34,543 bases of DNA. Origin: Gammaproteobacteria bacterium. Lineage in GTDB: Bacteria > Pseudomonadota > Gammaproteobacteria > Natronospirales > REEB76. The DNA lies in contig DAHUYB010000061.1 in assembly GCA_027315405.1 (NCBI GenBank), positions 1 through 34,543 of the forward strand, written 5' to 3'. This document shows, piece after piece, positions 15,242-23,252 of this stretch (positions within the stretch are counted from its first letter, which is position 1; each line of letters opens with the position of its first letter). The notes beneath the pieces were generated by a model. The model saw only the letters and a program-made list of their open reading frames with translations, made no database searches and was not told where the DNA came from. The position numbers and the translations under genes were made by a program.

Positions 15242-18200
15242 TCAGTATTTCACACCTACGCGGACGTAGAAGAAGCGTCCGGGCACGTCATACAGCGTCG
15301 GATCGAAGCTATTCAACTGCTGCTGCGTGGATGACGGCGGCTCCTTGTTGAACAGGTTCCGGATGCCGAAGGTAAAGGTCATCTTGGCCGGATCGTAGGC
15401 GTAGTTCACCTGGACGTCGTGATAGATGGTTTGCCCGAGATGATTGGTGGACAGACTGTTGTTGGCGGTGTTGGGGTTGGAGCATAGCCCCAGGTTGGTG
15501 AGGCTGAGTGGCGAACCGTCGAAGGAATCCGAGCACGGTTCCGTCAGGGCGCTGATGTAGCGCATATCCCATTCCGCCCGCCAATTGCCCGCGGTCCATT
15601 GCAGCGAGGTCCTGGCCTTCCAGCGGGGTACGCCGAAGGGAAACACGGTGCCGCCGCGTTCCACGCCCGCCAGCTGGGTGACGGTGGCCGCACCGCCTGG
15701 ATTGGGGAAAATCTCCTCATAGTTGCGGGTATAGGTGGCATCCAGGCCGAGCTTGAATTCACCCACGGAGGTGGTGGGCAAGGCATAGGTTGCGCCCACG
15801 TCAAAGCCATCGGTGCGGGTACCGCCGATGTTGGTGACGCTGTCATTGAGTACCGTGATGGCACCCGCCGGTCCGCGCACAATCCGCGAGCAATCAGCCA
15901 AGACGCCCCCGACATAGCAGCCGGTCATGATGGCCTGACCGCTTAAGGGCTGGATGGAGTTCTCCAGTTCGATCTTGTAGTAATCCATGTTGAGGTTCAG
16001 GCCCGGAGCCCAGTCGGGGCTATATACGAAGCCCAGGGTGCGGGAGATGGAGGTTTCGGGCTTGAGGTTGGAGTTGCCGCTTTCCAGGGTATTGATCTGG
16101 CCATTGGGCTGGGTGTAACTCGTGGGTACCGGGGTTACGCCGCCGAAACCGTTGGCACATCGCTGTTGCACCTGTACCGACACTCCACTCGTGGCATAGC
16201 TGCTGCAGGGATCAGCTACCACCGAGGACAGCAGCGTCGGACCGGCGTACAAAGCGTTAATGTCCGGCGCTCGGAATCCCTGGGACCAGGTGCCGCGCAG
16301 CAGGAAGTCGTCATTGACCTGCCATTTCAGGCCGGCGCGGCTGGTGGTGTTGCTGCCGAAGGTATTGTACCTGGTGTAGCGCGAGGCCACGTCCAGATCC
16401 AGCAGTTTGACGGCCGGGAGATTCGCGAGCAGCGGGATGTCAAACTCGGCATAGATTGCATTCTCGCTGACGCGGCCGGATGTGGGCGGCACCGCTACTT
16501 TCGGATTGAAACTGTCGTAACCGTTCTGGGCTACGGAATCCGGGATGAAGAAGCCGTCATGCTCCAGGTATTGATAGCCGGCGGCGAAACCCAGCGGACC
16601 CGCCGGCAGATTGGCGAGCGTGCTGTTGCTGATATCGGCATTGTAGATGCGCTGGTTGTTCTCAAACTGGTTCTGTTGTGTGTAGGCGCTGTAGGCGAGC
16701 TGTGCCGGTGTGATGGGCGTGGTCTGGCCACCAAAGAAGTTGATGGGCACGCACGCTGTGGTCGCCGCGCAAGTGGCGGGATCGCCCATGGCGGTACGCA
16801 ATTGCTGCACGTTGAAGGAACCATAATTGGTATCCAGCTCAGTGTCCCTGGAAAAGATGTAACCCGCATCCCAGTCCCATTCCGAATTTCCGACATCGAA
16901 ATATCCGTTGAAGCCGCCGCTGAAGCGGAAGGTATCCTCGCTTTCGGTGTAGATGCGCGGCCCGTCTTCCACCATGCGTCGGCCCAGCAGGCCCAGCCAG
17001 CCGGGGCCGATGGGAACATTGGTATTCAAGTCAAAGCCGAAGGGATTGTATTTCTGGTTGGCGGGAACGTCCGTTACGATGCTGGTGGAGGCAAAGAACA
17101 GCGGCGTGGGCCCCGCCTGCTGGGTGGAGTTGCGATGGCTATAGACCATATCCGCACTGAACGTCAGGTTGTCCGCCAAGTCCGTATGGCCCGCCACGTA
17201 ACCGCTGTAACGTTCCTCGGGGGTCAGCACGTAGTTGTAGGGCGCGTAATTGAAACGATCCTGTTGCACGAAGGGTGCGAACTGGTTCGGTGCCGTACCC
17301 GGCTGGCCGGGAATCAATGTCAGATCGCACAACGGCTCATAATTCGGGCTGCTGGCCGAGCCGAAATTGGTGGTCGGACATTGGGTTGAGGTGAGACCGG
17401 TGGATCCGGCCGGCGCATTGTTCGGGTCGGTGGGTGTGCTGCTGGTGGGTGGAATGAATACAAACCGCCCCTGAGGCGTGGCCGAGCTGCCGCGTGTCTG
17501 GCCCGCGCCAAAAGTGGGTTCCTTGGAAATCGTGCGGTTGCCGGCCTTAATGCCATCCTGCTTGGTATAGGAGATACTGAATACCAAGTTGCTGTGGTCA
17601 TTGCCGGTGCCGGTGGTGAAATCGTAGCTCTGGGTCTTGCCGTCCCAGCCACCGCCGACCCCATGACCGTCATACATGCCCACATAGGCATTGGCCTCGG
17701 TGCCGGTGAAGTTTTTAATGGTGATGATGTTCACCACGCCGGCGATGGCGTCCGAGCCGTAAATGGCCGAGGCGCCGTCCTGCAGTATTTCAATGTGATC
17801 GATGATGGCGGCCGGAATGGTATTGAGGTCCACGGTGCCATCCAGGCCCGTGATCCAGCGCTTGCCATTCACCAGCACCAGAGTGCGGTTGGAGCCCAGG
17901 TTGCGGAGGTCTACATTGGTCTGGCCGCCGCCGGTATAGGTGAAATTTCCGCCATCGTTGGCCATGGTGTTAAGGGCCCCACCGCTCGAGGTGAGCCGCT
18001 GCAGTATTTGGCCGATGGTACTGAGGCCCGTGGCTTTGATCTGTTGCTGGGTGATGACCACGATGGGCTGGGCTTGTTCGACGCTGGTGCGTTTAATCCT
18101 GGTACCGGTAACCTCGATTTTGCCGAGTTGCGCGGTATTGTTGGTGTTGGTCCCGGCTGTCTGATCCTGGGCCAGTGCGGCCGGTCCGGCAATGAGGGAT

Positions 18201-18262
18201 GTGGTCACGCTGCAGGCCAGGGCGGCCTGGATAGCGCGTTTCAGCAGGTTACGGTTAGACAT
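15242..18262 (-). CDS. TonB-dependent outer-membrane receptor
   Basis: A 1006-residue outer-membrane transporter. It has a signal peptide (about 1-31), a TonB-box-like segment KIEVTGTRI (48-56), a plug domain (about 60-175, with VNGKRW, DGASAIYGSDAIAGVVNI) and a 22-strand-type barrel ending in an aromatic residue (GVKY). It uses TonB energy to import a ligand. The plug resembles the large receptors of Xanthomonas-like bacteria that take up peptides, sugars or complex organics rather than a known siderophore type; the ligand cannot be assigned. The start at 18262 has GGAGG eight bases upstream; the longer frame begins at TTG. It lies between three TPR-sulfotransferase genes, convergent with the first and divergent from the second. 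Confidence 0.93.
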   Translation of the reverse strand: MSNRNLLKRAIQAALACSVTTSLIAGPAALAQDQTAGTNTNNTAQLGKIEVTGTRIKRTSVEQAQPIVVITQQQIKATGLSTIGQILQRLTSSGGALNTMANDGGNFTYTGGGQTNVDLRNLGSNRTLVLVNGKRWITGLDGTVDLNTIPAAIIDHIEILQDGASAIYGSDAIAGVVNIITIKNFTGTEANAYVGMYDGHGVGGGWDGKTQSYDFTTGTGNDHSNLVFSISYTKQDGIKAGNRTISKEPTFGAGQTRGSSATPQGRFVFIPPTSSTPTDPNNAPAGSTGLTSTQCPTTNFGSASSPNYEPLCDLTLIPGQPGTAPNQFAPFVQQDRFNYAPYNYVLTPEERYSGYVAGHTDLADNLTFSADMVYSHRNSTQQAGPTPLFFASTSIVTDVPANQKYNPFGFDLNTNVPIGPGWLGLLGRRMVEDGPRIYTESEDTFRFSGGFNGYFDVGNSEWDWDAGYIFSRDTELDTNYGSFNVQQLRTAMGDPATCAATTACVPINFFGGQTTPITPAQLAYSAYTQQNQFENNQRIYNADISNSTLANLPAGPLGFAAGYQYLEHDGFFIPDSVAQNGYDSFNPKVAVPPTSGRVSENAIYAEFDIPLLANLPAVKLLDLDVASRYTRYNTFGSNTTSRAGLKWQVNDDFLLRGTWSQGFRAPDINALYAGPTLLSSVVADPCSSYATSGVSVQVQQRCANGFGGVTPVPTSYTQPNGQINTLESGNSNLKPETSISRTLGFVYSPDWAPGLNLNMDYYKIELENSIQPLSGQAIMTGCYVGGVLADCSRIVRGPAGAITVLNDSVTNIGGTRTDGFDVGATYALPTTSVGEFKLGLDATYTRNYEEIFPNPGGAATVTQLAGVERGGTVFPFGVPRWKARTSLQWTAGNWRAEWDMRYISALTEPCSDSFDGSPLSLTNLGLCSNPNTANNSLSTNHLGQTIYHDVQVNYAYDPAKMTFTFGIRNLFNKEPPSSTQQQLNSFDPTLYDVPGRFFYVRVGVKY

Positions 18263-18296
18263 TTTGATTCCTCCACCCAATTTAAAGATGTTATTG

Positions 18297-18335
18297 ATAG
18301 TGTCGAATGCGCCTCAAGGGCGATCAAGACACTAT
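18297..18335 (-). promoter_or_regulatory. 5'-leader hairpin of the TonB receptor mRNA
   Basis: Perfect 8-base outer arms (18297-18304 and 18328-18335) enclose an inner 4-base stem (18310-18313 with 19-22 of the 18300s). The hairpin lies 35-73 bases upstream of the receptor ATG. It could stabilise the leader or bind a regulator. It matches no riboswitch I know. Confidence 0.45.
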
Positions 18336-18410
18336 GTTGTTTAGAAAACACAAAAACTTGGAAGGCAGGCAATTCCTTAAATTCCCTGGATTCTCCTTCC
18401 TCTAAGCGAC

Positions 18411-18426
18411 AGTCTAACTATAGACT
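18411..18426. promoter_or_regulatory. Palindromic operator candidate (AGTCTA-N4-TAGACT)
   Basis: A perfect inverted repeat, 6-base arms and 4-base spacer, overlapping a minus-strand TATAGT that could be the receptor -10 box. The binder is unknown. Confidence 0.45.
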
Positions 18427-18451
18427 AAGTTTTTTAAAACTACAGATGTTG

Positions 18452-18465
18452 CTGTTGACCAACAG
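18452..18465. promoter_or_regulatory. Palindromic operator candidate (CTGTTG-N2-CAACAG)
   Basis: A perfect inverted repeat, 6-base arms and 2-base spacer, which contains the plus-strand TTGACC box proposed as -35 for sulfotransferase 2. The binder is unknown. Confidence 0.4.
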
Positions 18466-18569
18466 ATAGAGTTAAACGTGATATTACTTACAATTTACTG
18501 GGTAACTCCATAACTATGAAGGAATTTTTCTCGATTAACCGGACGAAACAAAAAAATTTGGAAAATTGA

Positions 18570-20342
18570 GTGCGCAAGTCAGATTTAAACGCGACGTCTG
18601 AAGATATTTCACCGAGTATTTCGCCCGGCGGTGGCCCGTGGCCGGTGGATTTTGATCAGGCCGCACAGCATTTTTCCGCCGGACGTTTGGAGCCCGCCGC
18701 CGACATTTGCCGCGCTATTTTGGCAACGACACCGCAGCATGCTCCTGCCTTGCACCTGCTTGGAGTGATCCTCGCGGAGCGCGGACAGCCTGCGGAAGGT
18801 GTGCTGATGGTGGCGCGCGCGCTTGAGCTGGATCGCCGCAAGCCTGCATTTCATCTCAGTCATGGCCGGATCCTGATGCGCTGTGGTAACCCGGCCGCCG
18901 CCGTCAAAGCCTTCCAGGAATCAGCGCATCTGGATTCGGGCGACCCACGCATACTCAAGCATCTGGTCTTAGCGTTAATCGAATGCCGCCGGATTCCAGA
19001 GGCGGAAGCCGCAGCACGTGGGGCCCTGGATAAATGGCCGGCGTCAGCGGAATTGCTGGATGCCTTAGGTATGGTCTTGATGGCGCAGGGCCGTCCCGAC
19101 GAGGCCCGTGCGGCTCTGGAACGGGCGCGCGAAGCCGCGCCGGATTACCCCGACGTCTATGGCAATCTGGCGATTCTTCATGAGCAGCGCAACCATCTGG
19201 ATACGGCACTGGAAGTCGTGAATCAGGGTTTGAAACGCTGGCCGGCGCATCGCACGTTGCGTTTCATCCGTGCCCGCTGTCTGCGTCGTCGCGGTCAATA
19301 CACTGAGGCGAAACTCGCATTACAGGAACTGCTTCAGGGTGGGCTGACCGGCAAGTTGCACCTGGATATTGAATTTGAACTGGGCTGGTGTGCGGATGGC
19401 ATGGATAATGCAGCGGAAGCTTTCCGGCATTTCACCCAAGCAAATCTACTTGCCGAGCAACTGCCTTACTCTAGCACAGCCCAGGGTGCAGATTATTTGC
19501 GCATGCTAGCTTCACTCCAGAAGCAGTTTGATCACGGCTGGGTGACTTCATGGCACCGCCTGCCGCCTGCAGGCAAAACGGACGATCCGGTTTTTATCAT
19601 CGGCTTCCCGCGCTCCGGCACCACGCTGCTGGATACCATGCTGGGCGCGCATCCCGAATTTAAGGTGCTGGAAGAGCAGCCGACGGTGCAGGCCATGTTG
19701 GAGCGCTTGGCGACATTTGCGGGTGGTTACCCCGCGGGACTCGCAACCCTCACGACGGAACAGCAATTGACGTTACGCACTGCTTATTTTCAGGCGGCTG
19801 CGGCGATCAAGGGCACGCCCGGTCAACAGCGATTGCTTGACAAGTCGCCATTCAATACCGCGCACACCGGCCTGATTCATCGGATATTTCCCGAGGCGTT
19901 GCTGATATTTGTCGCCCGGCATCCAGGTGATGTGTGTCTCAGTTGTTTTATGAACAATTTCCAATTGAACTCGGGTACCCAGCATTTCACCCGTCTTGAA
20001 ACCACGGTCAGGTTGTATTGTCAGGTGATGGCTCTTTGGTTGACCTACGTGGAGTGTTTGCCGCTGCGCTACCAGGTGGTGCGATATGAGGATCTGGTAA
20101 ACCAGCCTGAAAACGAATTGCGCCATTTGCTGGATAAGCTCGGGATCTCCTGGTCCGCTGGCGTCCTGCAACATACGACGCATGCGCTGAAACGCGGGCA
20201 CATCCCCACACCAAGTTATGCCCAGGTGTATCGCCCCATTTATCATGATGCCTGTTATCGTTGGCGCCGTTATGCAGACTATCTGCGGCCTTTCCTCGGG
20301 GATCTGCAGCCGTATATCGAGAGGTTTGGTTATGCCGTCTGA
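18570..20342 (+). CDS. TPR-repeat sulfotransferase 2
   Basis: A 590-residue TPR-sulfotransferase. Repeats fill about residues 28-300. The sulfotransferase domain runs from about 340 to the end, with phosphosulfate loop GFPRSGTTLLD (Arg348), Glu369 at +21 (LEEQ), Lys425 in DKSP and the 3'-phosphate site RHPGDVCLS (450-458). The C-terminal SYAQV motif precedes a Trp-Arg-Arg-Tyr segment. It starts at GTG (18570), with GGA about eight bases upstream. It transfers sulfate from PAPS to an unknown acceptor; the tyrosylprotein-sulfotransferase-like pattern makes a protein or peptide acceptor plausible. Its 3' end overlaps sulfotransferase 3 by 11 bases, indicating a two-gene operon divergent from the receptor. 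Confidence 0.88.
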   Translation: MRKSDLNATSEDISPSISPGGGPWPVDFDQAAQHFSAGRLEPAADICRAILATTPQHAPALHLLGVILAERGQPAEGVLMVARALELDRRKPAFHLSHGRILMRCGNPAAAVKAFQESAHLDSGDPRILKHLVLALIECRRIPEAEAAARGALDKWPASAELLDALGMVLMAQGRPDEARAALERAREAAPDYPDVYGNLAILHEQRNHLDTALEVVNQGLKRWPAHRTLRFIRARCLRRRGQYTEAKLALQELLQGGLTGKLHLDIEFELGWCADGMDNAAEAFRHFTQANLLAEQLPYSSTAQGADYLRMLASLQKQFDHGWVTSWHRLPPAGKTDDPVFIIGFPRSGTTLLDTMLGAHPEFKVLEEQPTVQAMLERLATFAGGYPAGLATLTTEQQLTLRTAYFQAAAAIKGTPGQQRLLDKSPFNTAHTGLIHRIFPEALLIFVARHPGDVCLSCFMNNFQLNSGTQHFTRLETTVRLYCQVMALWLTYVECLPLRYQVVRYEDLVNQPENELRHLLDKLGISWSAGVLQHTTHALKRGHIPTPSYAQVYRPIYHDACYRWRRYADYLRPFLGDLQPYIERFGYAV

Positions 20343-22125
20343 AAATCCTGCGGCATTTTCAAATCGTATCCAAGAACTGATGCAGCAAGCGGTGGCCTGC
20401 CATCAACAACAGGATTACGCTCGGGCGGAAGCCGGCTATCGCGAAGTGCTGCGCCTGATACCGGCGCATCCTGATGCCACCCATTTCCTGGGTTTACTGG
20501 CCCACCAGACCGGTCATGATGAAGTGGCATTGATCTTTCTCAAACAATCCGTGGTATTGGGTCCGGGGAGTGCCCTCTACCGTCATAATCTCGGCGGTGT
20601 GTTCAGGGAACTCGGCCAGCATGTCGAAGCGGAACGTTGTTATCACGAGGCGCTCACACTCAAGCCCGATTATGCGGATGCACTCATCGGACTGGCGATG
20701 GCACAGCAGGCACGCGGCCATTTCGAGGACGCGCATGCGAATTATGTGCGGGTCTTGGTCCTCGAGCCACACAACTTTGAAGCCTGCCTGGGCGCTGGTG
20801 GCGCACTGTTGGAACTCACGCGGCGCCGCGAAACACTGGATTGTTATCGCAATGCGCACAGGCTTGCTGCGGGAGACGCAGAGAGGCTACAGCGTGTGGG
20901 ACTGGCCCTGCGCGAGGCCGGCGCCATGCATGAAGCCAAGCAGTGCTTTGAGCAGGCGCTCAAGCTGCGGCCGGACTACGTGGAGGTCCACAACAGTCTG
21001 GGTATTACCCTGGGAGACCTGGGGGATTTCACCCATGCCGAAACCCACTATCGCGAAGCCCTGGGCCTGCGTCCCGCCTACGCCAGCGGCTGGCACAATT
21101 TCACAAGCATCATGCGTCTTATGCCTGACGATCCCCTGTGGCCGTCGTTGCGGGCCTTCGCCGAACAGGCATCAGAGTTGCCGGCGGCAGAAGCCGGTAT
21201 GCTGCAGTTCACTTTGGGCAAGGTGCGCGATGATCGTGGCGAATACACACAGGCCTTTGAGCATTATTTGCAAGCCAACCGGCTGAAACGCGCCGCTATC
21301 GAATACGACGAATCGCGTCAGAAAATATTTTTTCAGAATTTCATCCGTCACTTCAGTGCTACGTTCCTTTCCAAACAAGCCGGCGCAGGGACGGACAGCG
21401 AATTACCTGTATTCATCGTCGGCATGTCACGTTCCGGCACCACTTTGGTGGAACAGGTTCTCGCCAGCCATCCGCGGGTGCACGGGGCCGGCGAGCTGCA
21501 TTTGCTACGGCGCTGCCTGCGTGTGGAGCTGGGCCCTACGGACAACGATGATGAGTTGCCGGCGAAGCTTGTGACCGTGGATGTCACCGGGCTTCGACGC
21601 ATTGGCGAGCGCTACTGTGCGGAGCTTGCGCAACTTGCGCCCGATGCCGCGCGCATCACCGATAAATTGCCCGGCAACATGGCTTTGGTGGGGCTCATTC
21701 ATATTGCCTTTCCACGCGCCAAAATCATTCATTGTGTGCGCGATCCGCTGGATACCTGCGTATCCTGTTTCTCGAAATTATTCGCCACCGGGCATGCCTT
21801 CAGTTACGAACTGGGTGAACTGGGTCGTTTCTACCGGCTCTACGAAGAGTTAATGCAGCACTGGTGCGCAGCACTTCCTCCAGGCCGCATCCTGGAAGTG
21901 CGTTATGAAGATGTGGTTACCGACCTGGAAACCCAGGCACGAAGATTGCTGGAATTCTGCGGTCTGCCCTGGGATCAGGCCTGCCTGCGATTTCATGAAC
22001 ACCGCCGACCCGTCAAGACTGCGAGTCTTGCTCAGGTACGCCAGCCGATTTATGCGAGTTCAGTGGGGCGCTGGCGTCGCTATGCGCAATATCTGGAACC
22101 GCTCCAGCAGGCCCTGGGAATGTAA
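20332..22125 (+). CDS. TPR-repeat sulfotransferase 3
   Basis: A 597-residue TPR-sulfotransferase with repeats over about residues 15-320 and the catalytic domain from about 358. The loop is GMSRSGTTLVE (Arg367; Ser replaces the Pro of the other two). Glu388 lies again at +21 but in a GAGEL rather than LEEQ setting. Lys445 is in DKLP, the 3'-phosphate site is RDPLDTCVS (470-478), and SLAQV precedes WRRY near the end. It is thus the most divergent of the three yet keeps every key position. The ATG at 20332 lies inside the end of sulfotransferase 2, with GAGAGG about seven bases before it, indicating translational coupling. An upstream in-frame extension lies within the previous gene and was rejected. 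The acceptor is unknown. Confidence 0.88.
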   Translation: MPSENPAAFSNRIQELMQQAVACHQQQDYARAEAGYREVLRLIPAHPDATHFLGLLAHQTGHDEVALIFLKQSVVLGPGSALYRHNLGGVFRELGQHVEAERCYHEALTLKPDYADALIGLAMAQQARGHFEDAHANYVRVLVLEPHNFEACLGAGGALLELTRRRETLDCYRNAHRLAAGDAERLQRVGLALREAGAMHEAKQCFEQALKLRPDYVEVHNSLGITLGDLGDFTHAETHYREALGLRPAYASGWHNFTSIMRLMPDDPLWPSLRAFAEQASELPAAEAGMLQFTLGKVRDDRGEYTQAFEHYLQANRLKRAAIEYDESRQKIFFQNFIRHFSATFLSKQAGAGTDSELPVFIVGMSRSGTTLVEQVLASHPRVHGAGELHLLRRCLRVELGPTDNDDELPAKLVTVDVTGLRRIGERYCAELAQLAPDAARITDKLPGNMALVGLIHIAFPRAKIIHCVRDPLDTCVSCFSKLFATGHAFSYELGELGRFYRLYEELMQHWCAALPPGRILEVRYEDVVTDLETQARRLLEFCGLPWDQACLRFHEHRRPVKTASLAQVRQPIYASSVGRWRRYAQYLEPLQQALGM

Positions 22126-22141
22126 ATCCACGCGCCCAAAT

Positions 22142-22543
22142 CTAACGCGGCGGCTGATAGGGAGTGGTTTTGATCGTGGAGCCTGCTGACGGTGCTGAAG
22201 TGGCCGCGGCCGAGTGACCTCCAAGGCATTTGTAGATACCGAAGGTCTGCGTGCCGTTCATGGCTGCCGTCAAGGGTGAAACCGTGTCGCCGCCCTGTGT
22301 TCCCGCCTGGTTCATGGCGAGAGTCCGCAAGTCTTTTTCCACATCGGCTTGCATGCGACTGATGAAACCCACCTGGTCGGCAACGGATACCTGGGTCTTG
22401 CTGAGCAGCTGGCAGCCAGCCACGCGATCCTGCGGCAATACCATGATGCCTGCCTGCTTCACTTGTGGGCTGGGCGATACCCAGGTGCAGCCCGCGATTA
22501 CGGTCAGTGCGCCTGCCATGAATACTATGCTTAAGCCTTTCAT
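22142..22543 (-). CDS. DUF4156-family lipoprotein
   Basis: A 133-residue lipoprotein. The signal ends in a lipobox VIAGC (Cys19). The body carries the DUF4156 pattern: a GCQLL motif (Cys44), a Met-Asn-Gln-Ala-Gly-x-Gly-Gly-Asp-Thr-Val segment and a YKC motif near the C-terminus (Cys106), with a low-complexity Ser/Ala/Pro tail. E. coli YjeI is a member as I recall; the function of the family is unknown. The ATG at 22543 has GGAGG five bases upstream. It is convergent with sulfotransferase 3 (16-base gap) and divergent from the DUF2845 gene. Confidence 0.8.
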   Translation of the reverse strand: MKGLSIVFMAGALTVIAGCTWVSPSPQVKQAGIMVLPQDRVAGCQLLSKTQVSVADQVGFISRMQADVEKDLRTLAMNQAGTQGGDTVSPLTAAMNGTQTFGIYKCLGGHSAAATSAPSAGSTIKTTPYQPPR

Positions 22544-22670
22544 AATACCTCCGCTCGCTAAATAGCCTGGCTTGGATGCACATAGTTTACCGTATGCGCT
22601 ACAGTGCCGCAGAATCCCTGTATAAACAGCGGGCTTTATCCCCCTATTCCTCTCACCGAATGGAGTCGGT

Positions 22671-23246
22671 ATGCACATAAAATGGATTATCTGGTCAACC
22701 GCCATCTTGTTGATGCTGGCCGCGTCACCAGCCTTCGCCTGGCGCTGCGATCACGGTTTCGTGAATACCGGTGATACCGCCAGTCTGGTGCGCAGAAAAT
22801 GCGGTCAGCCGGATTTCGTATACACCGACACCGGTATTTATCGGCGCGGGCATTTCATCTCCATAGACGAGCACTGGTATTACAATTATGGACCCAGCCG
22901 CTTACTCCAGGAGCTGCGATTCCATAACGGTGTACTACAGGCTGTGGACACGTCGGGTTATGGGTTCAGGCCGGTTTCGCGCCGCTGCACACCGCAGGAT
23001 ATTCGCGTAGGTATGAGTGCCTACGAATTGGCTATGCGTTGCGGTAAGCCCAAAAGCAAACGCAATCGCTCTGCCCGCATCAGCGGCGCTAAGCGCTCCA
23101 GTGAAAAAGCGGTGATCCACAGGGAAGAGTGGACCTATGATCTTGGATCCCAATACCTGTTACAGAAAGTCACCATTTCCGATGGACGAGTGCAGAGCCA
23201 GGAAACGGCAAGCCGCGTAAAACATCCTGCAAAACGCCGGCGCTGA
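22671..23246 (+). CDS. DUF2845-family exported protein
   Basis: A 191-residue protein with a signal peptide (about 1-23) and two copies of the DUF2845 pattern. The first runs from WRCDHGFVNTGD to RRKCGQPD (Cys26, Cys44), the second from RRCTPQDIRVGM to MRCGKPK (Cys106, Cys124). Each copy has the Cys pair and the G-x-P turn. The C-terminus is basic. DUF2845 proteins are periplasmic and of unknown function, with a fold thought to resemble BamE/SmpA. The ATG follows GGAG. It ends six bases before the convergent serine hydrolase gene. Confidence 0.82.
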   Translation: MHIKWIIWSTAILLMLAASPAFAWRCDHGFVNTGDTASLVRRKCGQPDFVYTDTGIYRRGHFISIDEHWYYNYGPSRLLQELRFHNGVLQAVDTSGYGFRPVSRRCTPQDIRVGMSAYELAMRCGKPKSKRNRSARISGAKRSSEKAVIHREEWTYDLGSQYLLQKVTISDGRVQSQETASRVKHPAKRRR

Positions 23247-23252
23247 TAAGCA

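Larger units (their letters stand above)
18263..18569. promoter_or_regulatory. AT-rich divergent promoter region, receptor / sulfotransferases 2-3
   Basis: Just over 300 bases, distinctly more AT-rich than its neighbours, with no convincing gene. It contains a leader hairpin for the receptor transcript and two perfect palindromes, listed separately. A candidate plus-strand promoter is TTGACC (18455-18460) with TGATAT (18479-18484), 18 bases apart. On the minus strand a TATAGT sits inside the 18411-18426 palindrome as a possible -10. Sharing of one control region by the receptor and the sulfotransferases suggests co-regulation. Confidence 0.5.

Noticed and set aside
16166-17389. A 407-codon plus-strand open frame opposite the TonB receptor
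   Set aside because: It lies entirely antisense to a strongly conserved receptor, resembles no family, and is explained by GC-rich codon bias.
18306-18407. A 32-codon open frame in the receptor/sulfotransferase control region, considered as a sulfated-peptide precursor
   Set aside because: No ribosome-binding site, no tyrosine to be sulfated, and it overlaps the leader hairpin.
20218-20331. Upstream extension of sulfotransferase 3
   Set aside because: It lies within the preceding gene in another frame, and the ATG at 20332 has a ribosome-binding site.
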